From assembly GCA_002478145.1 (NCBI GenBank), contig DLMI01000117.1, positions 1 to 58,861 on the forward strand: 58,861 nt of DNA, written 5' to 3'. Positions 53,360 through 58,861 of the stretch are shown here, one piece after another (position 1 is the stretch's first letter; the number at the start of each line of letters is the position of its first letter). A program made the translations under genes and the position numbers. Source of the stretch: Acidobacteria bacterium UBA7540 (GTDB taxonomy: Bacteria; Acidobacteriota; Terriglobia; UBA7540). Below the pieces are notes generated by a model. That model was not told the DNA's origin. It made no database searches and saw nothing but the letters and a program-made list of their open reading frames with translations.

Positions 53360-54333
53360 TGGCAAAAGGCGCCGGCCTGCTGCTACCGCGGCTGACTGGC
53401 GTCCCGCTAATCCATCGGGTGGTTGCTGATGACCGCTTGGCGGTGATGCTTGCCAAATCACTCGTCGAGCTGGCCATTGCGGCACCTGGAGACTGGAAAA
53501 GGGCGGAATACGACCCAACATCCTTCGCCAGGCTTACGCTGGAGCGCTGGATCAAGACCCATGGGGGACCGGCTATCCGCCGTCGCTTCCTTCTGGTTGC
53601 GACCATCAGCGACACTCCCTGCGAATGGACGGACCGTGACGAAAGCAAGCCCAACCAGTTGTTCCTCATTGTTGAGCCTTCCGAGGCAAGCTGTGGATGT
53701 GTGACCTTCGGACCAACGTTGGAATTACTGGAAAAAGTTCATCCACATCTGCCAGCGACCTTTTTGCACCTCTTTGTTGGAGCCCTTAACAGGTGGACCC
53801 GGGTCTACGACTTTAGGGATGCCGAGGAACGCGCTGAGACGCTGCGGGAATGGGCTGCCCAGGAGGCAGACGCTGACCAGTACGAAATCCCGGACGTGCA
53901 GGGGTCGCTTCCACCGTGCATGCGGCAGGCAGCACTGGATGAAGCTGAGCTTGCTCACCTCGAAGACAGCATCAGCGACCCACCCGCGACCAGACTATTG
54001 AAGGCTGTCCTTAGTCTTGAGCGCCTGTCCGCCCAAGCGAAGCGGCCCGAGCTTGGCGACGACATCAGCCAACAGCTTTCGGACTGCAATCCGCCCTTGC
54101 CTTGTCTGCTGGCGTTGTTTGCTGAAGCCGACTCCGTGGCGGCCTGCTTTGATGAGGACGCCCAAGGAATGTTGGAGGTAACACCTGAACCCAATCTCAT
54201 TATTCCGTTTGACCCCACGGATACGGAGAGCGTTCAAGAGGCCTTCCGCGTGTTCGGGGTAGCCTGCGAGACCATTGCAGCAGCCAGCCGGCTAATTGAT
54301 CTCATGCCAGGTAACGACAAGTGGGTCAACTAA
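53359..54333 (+). CDS. PRTRC system protein F
   Basis: 324 aa. The segments RRFLLVATISDTPCEW, FLHLFVGALNRWTRVYDFRDAEERAETLREW and QYEIPDVQGSLPPCM match the PRTRC F family. It has no known catalytic motif. The start at 53359 is chosen for the TGATG overlap with the small upstream gene; a longer frame to 53242 would overlap that gene for most of its length. Confidence 0.85.
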   Translation: MAKGAGLLLPRLTGVPLIHRVVADDRLAVMLAKSLVELAIAAPGDWKRAEYDPTSFARLTLERWIKTHGGPAIRRRFLLVATISDTPCEWTDRDESKPNQLFLIVEPSEASCGCVTFGPTLELLEKVHPHLPATFLHLFVGALNRWTRVYDFRDAEERAETLREWAAQEADADQYEIPDVQGSLPPCMRQAALDEAELAHLEDSISDPPATRLLKAVLSLERLSAQAKRPELGDDISQQLSDCNPPLPCLLALFAEADSVAACFDEDAQGMLEVTPEPNLIIPFDPTDTESVQEAFRVFGVACETIAAASRLIDLMPGNDKWVN

Positions 54334-54345
54334 GGGTTAATAGCT

Positions 54346-55059
54346 ATGCAAGCCTATGTCGCCATTGGAGCCAACTGCGAATTCAAACTGAGCGAAGCCG
54401 TGCTTATCTATCGAGCTGGAGGTGAAGGGGCCTTTGCCAGCCTCCACCGGATTAAGCAGGCTGACGATGGATCTCCTTATCTCGCACCCGGCGAACCTCT
54501 GACAACAGCCTTCGTACGCACTCTTGCTCAAGGGCTTGGAGCGCAGGTCAAGCCGGAAATCTTTCCTGAAAACATTCTGGCGCGCACTCCCAACCTGCTG
54601 GTGTGGTGGGCACGGCCGCAACGCAGGGTCATGTTCTTCGGCGGAACTGACAAAGAAGCACGAAAGATCAACGGTCTTGTCTTCCCGCATCCGGCACTCG
54701 TCGTCAAAGTCTTTGGCAAGGACCTCTTTGTGCGGGCGATGGCAACGGCCTCACGGCCGGGACCAGAGACGCCCCTCAAGACCGCTCCCTATTGGAATAC
54801 GGACAGTCGGGGCCTGGTCTGTGCCGGCAGCATGCGCGTACCCGAGTCTTCCGACATCGCCTCGATACCTGGTTGGGAAGGCTCATATTTTCAATCCGAA
54901 TTCACACATGCAGCCGGAGCGGTGCGACTCACCAGCCACGCCGGTGGTTTCATCGAGTTGTGGAGAAGTCTTGTTGGCAGGAAGAGGTTTCCCGTTCAGT
55001 ACCTGACCGATGCCGGCGAGACGCTACAGGAGTTCGTCGCGCGCGGAGGCGAGCACTGA
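54346..55059 (+). CDS. PRTRC system protein B (E2-like)
   Basis: 237 aa, related to the prokaryotic E2 (ubiquitin-conjugating-like) fold. ALVVKVFGKDLFVRAM, APYWNTDSRGLVCAGSMRVPES and WEGSYFQSEFTHA are the core. Cys159 in GLVCAGS is the obvious candidate for a thioester-forming residue. It lies directly before the ThiF gene, so the two could act as E1 and E2 of a small conjugation system. No activity has been shown from sequence alone. Confidence 0.87.
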   Translation: MQAYVAIGANCEFKLSEAVLIYRAGGEGAFASLHRIKQADDGSPYLAPGEPLTTAFVRTLAQGLGAQVKPEIFPENILARTPNLLVWWARPQRRVMFFGGTDKEARKINGLVFPHPALVVKVFGKDLFVRAMATASRPGPETPLKTAPYWNTDSRGLVCAGSMRVPESSDIASIPGWEGSYFQSEFTHAAGAVRLTSHAGGFIELWRSLVGRKRFPVQYLTDAGETLQEFVARGGEH

Positions 55060-55069
55060 GGAGTTGGCC

Positions 55070-55894
55070 ATGGAGACTCACCGCATCCACTCGGAGTTGC
55101 TCGAACGGCAGGTATGTGTGCTGGTAGTGGGTTGTGGCGGAACGGGCAGCGCGGTTGTGGCAGGCCTGCCGTACTTGCATCAATCGCTTGTGGCCCGCGG
55201 CCACCCCGGAGGACTCCACGTTACGGTCTTGGACGGCGATACCATCTCTCCCACCAACTGCGTCCGCCAGCCTTTTGCGCGGTCAGAGGTCGGCCTGAAT
55301 AAGGCGGTCGTACTCGTCAACCGGCTCAACATATTTTGGGGTCTGAAGTGGGAAGCGGTGCCGATTCATATACAGCCTGGAGGCCACATCTCGCGAGGTT
55401 TTTCGGGTGATAATCTCCGCGCTCACATTGTGGTCGGGTGCGTGGATACGCGGGCAGCAAGGGCCACAATTCGCGATGCAGTCAGCAACTGGAGCACTGT
55501 TTCGTACTGGCTCGACCTGGGAAACAATGCCGACAGCGGCCAGTTCATCCTGGGCGAACCGCTTAACGAGCGCAATCGCAGATCGAGACTGCGCCTGCGC
55601 ACAGCCACCGAGCTCTTTCCTGAGATTTGCGATCAGGCTCTCGACAATGAGGCAGAACCGAGCTGTAGCGCGGTCGAGGCCCTGGAGCGACAAGAGCCCT
55701 TCGTCAACTCGACCCTTGCCCAGCACGCACTGGCCTTGCTGGCGCGACTATTTCGTTACGGTGAAATCAGCTTTCACGGTGGGTTCATCAATTTGACAAC
55801 AGGGACAACCGCGGTGCTCAGGATCGACCCCCAGTACTGGAAACGAAACCGCACAGTAAACAAGCGCAATTCGCAGTCAGATCAAACTCAGTGA
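55070..55894 (+). CDS. PRTRC system ThiF-family protein (E1-like)
   Basis: 274 aa adenylating enzyme fold. The nucleotide-binding loop is VVGCGGTGSAVV (residues 20-31), followed by VLDGDTISPTNCVRQPF with the Arg needed for ATP contact, and GLNKAVVLVNRLN. A conserved EPSCSAVEALERQEPFVN holds a possible catalytic cysteine. It follows B by 10 bp. In full cassettes a JAB-type protease (A) is usually nearby; none is seen between B and here. Confidence 0.9.
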   Translation: METHRIHSELLERQVCVLVVGCGGTGSAVVAGLPYLHQSLVARGHPGGLHVTVLDGDTISPTNCVRQPFARSEVGLNKAVVLVNRLNIFWGLKWEAVPIHIQPGGHISRGFSGDNLRAHIVVGCVDTRAARATIRDAVSNWSTVSYWLDLGNNADSGQFILGEPLNERNRRSRLRLRTATELFPEICDQALDNEAEPSCSAVEALERQEPFVNSTLAQHALALLARLFRYGEISFHGGFINLTTGTTAVLRIDPQYWKRNRTVNKRNSQSDQTQ

Positions 55895-55996
55895 AGAAGA
55901 GCCGCGTGCTTGTCTGCGCACCCGGCCACTCTGCGCGGAGTCGGTGAAACGAACACGCTTCCACCACCCGGGCGTGTTTACAGGTGTTCTACCGTG

Positions 55997-56494
55997 CTAC
56001 GCGAGCCTGCCTTCCAACCTCCTGCCAAGCTTGAATAGCAGCGGAATCGACCCGACCACCCCGGTGGCAATCGGGACGGCGTAGAAGAATAGTTTGCGTA
56101 GCTCGAAAAGCCTGTGTGTGTAGCCATGAACAAGGATCAGCAGGGTCACGGGAAGCACCAGCGCGAGCCCGGTAGCCAAACCCGGCGCATACCGCCTCAT
56201 GGCGACGGTTGCCACTATGTGAGGATAAACGACGTTGATCAGCATCCCGAGGTTGAATACAAAAAAGAAATAGCAGAAAAAAACACCTCTCGGTCGAAGG
56301 AAAAACAGAGCGGTCACCGCGAAACCGAGTGTTGTCAGGGTGGCCACCGCGAAACGAAACTCGAAACGGCCGACCGGCTTGTGGTATGTGCCAGCTGTCT
56401 GTGACCACAGGGGTAAGAACACCGCTTCCTCGGCGTTATGGAGGGCGAAGGCAACTGGGAATAACCAGTAGAACCACGGGAGAATCGTTTCCAT
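55997..56494 (-). CDS. HXXEE-domain membrane protein
   Basis: 165 aa with about five hydrophobic segments. The motif HNAEEA near the N-terminus (FALHNAEEAVFLPLW) gives the family its name, and a later HGYTHRLFELRK is also typical. It is an integral membrane protein of unknown function. It is on the opposite strand to the PRTRC genes and splits them from the methyltransferase gene, so it may be a later insertion. Confidence 0.82.
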   Translation of the reverse strand: METILPWFYWLFPVAFALHNAEEAVFLPLWSQTAGTYHKPVGRFEFRFAVATLTTLGFAVTALFFLRPRGVFFCYFFFVFNLGMLINVVYPHIVATVAMRRYAPGLATGLALVLPVTLLILVHGYTHRLFELRKLFFYAVPIATGVVGSIPLLFKLGRRLEGRLA

Positions 56495-56673
56495 CTCATT
56501 CCTTCCTAATCTAGGGGCTCGACATTTCGCCCGCCCTCGAATGTCTTAACGTTCGTTCAAGGATTATCACCAAAGGTCGTCAGAACCAAACCAAAAGGCC
56601 TAGCCTCGTGTCGCGGCGTGGCTCATCAGCGCTCAGTCACATGCACGAGTTTTTCTCAGAAAGGAGACTCACT

Positions 56674-57699
56674 TTGCGCTTTGAAGGCAAGGGTCGGCTT
56701 GGCTTTTACCCGCTGCCACTGTCCGAAGCCGAACGGATTCGCAAATTTCTTTCGTTTCCGCACGAGCCCTCATCCTCGCTCGATCCCTGCATCGGCGATG
56801 GTGTGGCATTCGATGCGATCACCAGCGGCACCGAGATGCTTCGCTATGGCATCGAACTTGATGCCTACCGTGCCGAGCAAGCCAGGCAACGGATTCCCAA
56901 CATAATCCAAGGCAACACGCTGGAAGTTCATTGTGCCGTAGAGTGCTTTGGGCTCATCTACTTGAATCCGCCCTACGATTGGGCCCTTGGACCGGCTGAC
57001 AGTCGCCGCACAGAGCAGACCTTCCTGAGCCACACGTATCGCTGGCTGAAACCTGGTGGCATTCTGCTGTTCGTCATCCCAGGGGAGAGACTGGCCGAAT
57101 GCAGTCAGATTCTCGCGTCACAATTCCGTGATGTACGGGTCTTCCGACTTGAAGCGCCGGAGTGCGTGCGCTACAAGCAAGTGGTCGTGTTCGGAGTTCG
57201 ACGGACTCGACGCGAAAGAGAGCGCCTGACGGACAGCGACATCACTCGGGCACGGCTTCATTACGCCGGCTTGGCCAGGAACCCCTCCCAAATCTCCGTC
57301 CTATCTTCAGAGTCCGAAGCGCGGTACGACGTGCCCGTGAGCGGACCAGCGCAATTGGTTTACCGTGGACTCCCGCTCGACGAAGTTGAGGATCTGCTTC
57401 CGGCGTCAGCGGCCTACAGACAGGCAGGACGCATCCTCTTCGCTGAACCTGTCGCGGCGACGGGTCGACCCCTCACACCCCTGCATGCCGGTCACGTCGG
57501 TCTCCTGGCCTGTTCAGGACTTCTTAATGGTATATTTGGCAATAATGAGTGGCGTCATATATCCTTTTGGCAGGCAGTCAAGGTAGTGGACAAGACAGAG
57601 GAAGAAGAGGATGGCGTAATCACATTGAGAGAACGGGAAAGATTCTCTAACGAATTGACGGTCGTTTACAGCACGGGCGAAGTCGCAGTTCTGAAGTAA
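56674..57699 (+). CDS. DUF6094-type N6-adenine methyltransferase-like protein
   Basis: 341 aa from the TTG at 56674, chosen because AAAGGAG lies seven bases upstream and LRFEGKGRLGFYPLP is the usual start of the family. AdoMet motif I is SLDPCIGDGVAF and the catalytic motif IV is YLNPPYDW (NPPY), typical of amino-methyltransferases acting on DNA. After GGILLFVIPGERL, the second half is unrelated to methyltransferases. Such genes occur on integrating elements and plasmids near replication and PRTRC genes. GTG (56608) and ATG (56641) are possible longer starts. Confidence 0.8.
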   Translation: MRFEGKGRLGFYPLPLSEAERIRKFLSFPHEPSSSLDPCIGDGVAFDAITSGTEMLRYGIELDAYRAEQARQRIPNIIQGNTLEVHCAVECFGLIYLNPPYDWALGPADSRRTEQTFLSHTYRWLKPGGILLFVIPGERLAECSQILASQFRDVRVFRLEAPECVRYKQVVVFGVRRTRRERERLTDSDITRARLHYAGLARNPSQISVLSSESEARYDVPVSGPAQLVYRGLPLDEVEDLLPASAAYRQAGRILFAEPVAATGRPLTPLHAGHVGLLACSGLLNGIFGNNEWRHISFWQAVKVVDKTEEEEDGVITLRERERFSNELTVVYSTGEVAVLK

Positions 57700-57768
57700 T
57701 CTTGCCACCATCCCACTGTAGTTTTTCCCCACAGCTAAATCCCACCAATCCAAGAGGAAAAAGCCATC

Positions 57769-58509
57769 ATGAGGAATGCCCATGAGCGCTTCGGAGTGTT
57801 GGAATACACGAAGCGAATGAAGGACACCACTACGCGAATCCGCCTTCGAGTGGATCGGTTCGTTGGGGAGGTGGACACCGAGGGGACCTGTAAGGGCCAC
57901 CTTATCTCAGTCTTGGGTGGGGATTCCGATGTTGGCGCCATCTGGGCAGGTGTGGTCGAGCAAAACCACTTTACCGTAGAAGCTCCAGGAGCTGATCCGG
58001 TCGTGATCACCTTAGGTGAAGGCGCGCAGTGCTTTCGCGGAACCATCAATGTCCCTGGTCGCAGACCCATTCGCCACCTAGTGGCGACCTCCGCGGAGCT
58101 GGCCAAGACACGTCCGGGAATGGACCCGGAAGGCAGGCGCACTATCTTGTGTGACAACGACCCGACGTTCGTGCTTTATCGCATCTCCCAGCGGTTTGGA
58201 TTACCCGTCGTGCCAGACTGGGCCGAGTGGTTTAGTGAAGAACTCAGGCGGCACGGGGCGATCAAACCGCTCTTCGGGCTGGAATGCTCGCCCGTGCTCG
58301 TTAGCGGCACTAAGAAGTCGTTCCTGAAGTGGATTGGAAGGGCACTCCGGCAGAAGCGCATCCAGTTTCCCGAGGGCAACGGACCGGTCCGCTGGAGTCT
58401 GTCCCACAGTTTCTTCCGAGTGAGTGAGACCGGCCTGGACGACAGGTGCCCTCAGGAGACAGGCGAAGAGAGTCCCGCCATCCTGGCGGGGCAGGAGGTA
58501 ACGGCATAA
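57769..58509 (+). CDS. Unknown protein downstream of the methyltransferase
   Basis: 246 aa. The first part (TTRIRLRVDRFVGEVDTEGTC) is beta-rich, the second (ILCDNDPTFVLYRISQRFGLPVVPDWAEWFSEEL) is helical. The residues near the middle look like a compact alpha/beta domain of unknown kind. Its stop overlaps the next gene (TAATG), so they are coupled. No homologue is recognised. Confidence 0.65.
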   Translation: MRNAHERFGVLEYTKRMKDTTTRIRLRVDRFVGEVDTEGTCKGHLISVLGGDSDVGAIWAGVVEQNHFTVEAPGADPVVITLGEGAQCFRGTINVPGRRPIRHLVATSAELAKTRPGMDPEGRRTILCDNDPTFVLYRISQRFGLPVVPDWAEWFSEELRRHGAIKPLFGLECSPVLVSGTKKSFLKWIGRALRQKRIQFPEGNGPVRWSLSHSFFRVSETGLDDRCPQETGEESPAILAGQEVTA

Positions 58510-58861
58510 TGAAGGTTGTTTTGAGGGTCTCAAGCAGCAACGAACATTGCGATGGGGGATGTGAACTCGCGCTCGTGGACCTGACACCACAACTTGGCGC
58601 GATGGCCCTCCGAAGGATCGCTGTGCTCAGAGAACAGAAGAGCCTCGACCCCGACATCGACGAAACGCATTACTGGGCTTACGTTGTGGAGTACTTTTCC
58701 CCTTGGGTAAGTCTTGCCCGCACTAAAGAAGAGGTCGAACCAGCCGTCGAGGTTGCGGATATGCTGGATGAAATTGGGATGGAGGAGAACGAGGTACTTA
58801 CCGTTCCTGAAATCTTCCGGGTGCCCTCGTGCCAGATCGCAGCCGTGGAGTGCGGGCAAAT
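58509..58861 (+). CDS. Unknown protein, truncated by the window edge
   Basis: At least 117 aa, open at the right edge. Starts MKVVLRVSSSNEHCDGGCELALVD and continues acidic, with THYWAYVVEYFSPWVSLARTKEEVEP. Coupled to the preceding gene. No family is recognised. The frame is open to the last base. Confidence 0.6.
   Translation, partial: MKVVLRVSSSNEHCDGGCELALVDLTPQLGAMALRRIAVLREQKSLDPDIDETHYWAYVVEYFSPWVSLARTKEEVEPAVEVADMLDEIGMEENEVLTVPEIFRVPSCQIAAVECGQ

Overview
The window reads as a chromosomal segment of a GC-rich, Gram-negative-type bacterium. Acidobacteriota (Terriglobia-like) is the most likely source. This is inference from gene content (TldD/TldE pair, DUF6807, GH106 and GH29 glycosidases with twin-arginine leaders, many MFS/ACS porters, a solo REP transposase, several toxin-antitoxin pairs) and from the style of the intergenic DNA. 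No rRNA gene is present to prove it.

Layout. 0.1-2.7 kb (minus): haem genes hemY and hemH. 3.1-7.3 kb (minus): an ACS-type MFS porter, a secreted DUF6807 protein, and a two-gene polyamine unit (deoxyhypusine synthase-like enzyme plus pyruvoyl-dependent arginine decarboxylase). 7.8-13.3 kb (plus): nitrogen assimilation, glnA and its adenylylating regulator glnE, with a small secreted protein between them. 13.3-14.0 kb: a REP-type transposon. 14.0-15.1 kb: hemE. 15.3-20.2 kb (plus): an MFS porter, then a UbiA phosphoribosyltransferase, a DprE1-like oxidase and a DprE2-like reductase. Those last three together resemble the decaprenyl-phosphoryl-arabinose pathway of mycobacteria. 20.5-25.3 kb: TldD/TldE, XdhC and a MobA-like nucleotidyltransferase. 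25.4-27.9 kb: an ECF sigma factor with its anti-sigma factor, a zinc-ribbon membrane protein, and a convergent SHOCT-like/DUF2089 pair. 28.5-31.1 kb (minus): an IscU-like protein, a ZIP metal transporter and YchF. 31.7-34.1 kb: a cluster of toxin-antitoxin modules. 34.7-45.4 kb: glycan degradation (GH106, amidohydrolase, ROK kinase, GH29) around a tRNA-Val and a MoxR/DUF58 pair. 45.5 kb: tRNA-Gly.

From about 45.6 kb to the right edge the content changes to a mobile or plasmid-like block. It holds a degenerate J-domain protein, an extra single-stranded DNA-binding protein, a 20-unit TPR protein and a PRTRC cassette (E, C, small ORF, F, B, ThiF; E2-like plus E1-like proteins), followed by a DUF6094-type methyltransferase and unknown genes that run off the edge. 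The JAB and ParB members of PRTRC are not in the window.

Two kinds of repeat structure run through the intergenic DNA and are not explained by the genes. One is a family of mirror-symmetric multi-hairpin elements whose stem sequences differ while the layout is kept; one copy encloses the REP transposase. The other is a set of at least sixteen short arrays with a strict 7-base period (one with period 8), whose repeat unit drifts from one heptamer to another without losing register. Some of these arrays run into the ends of genes (hemY, hemH, dprE1).
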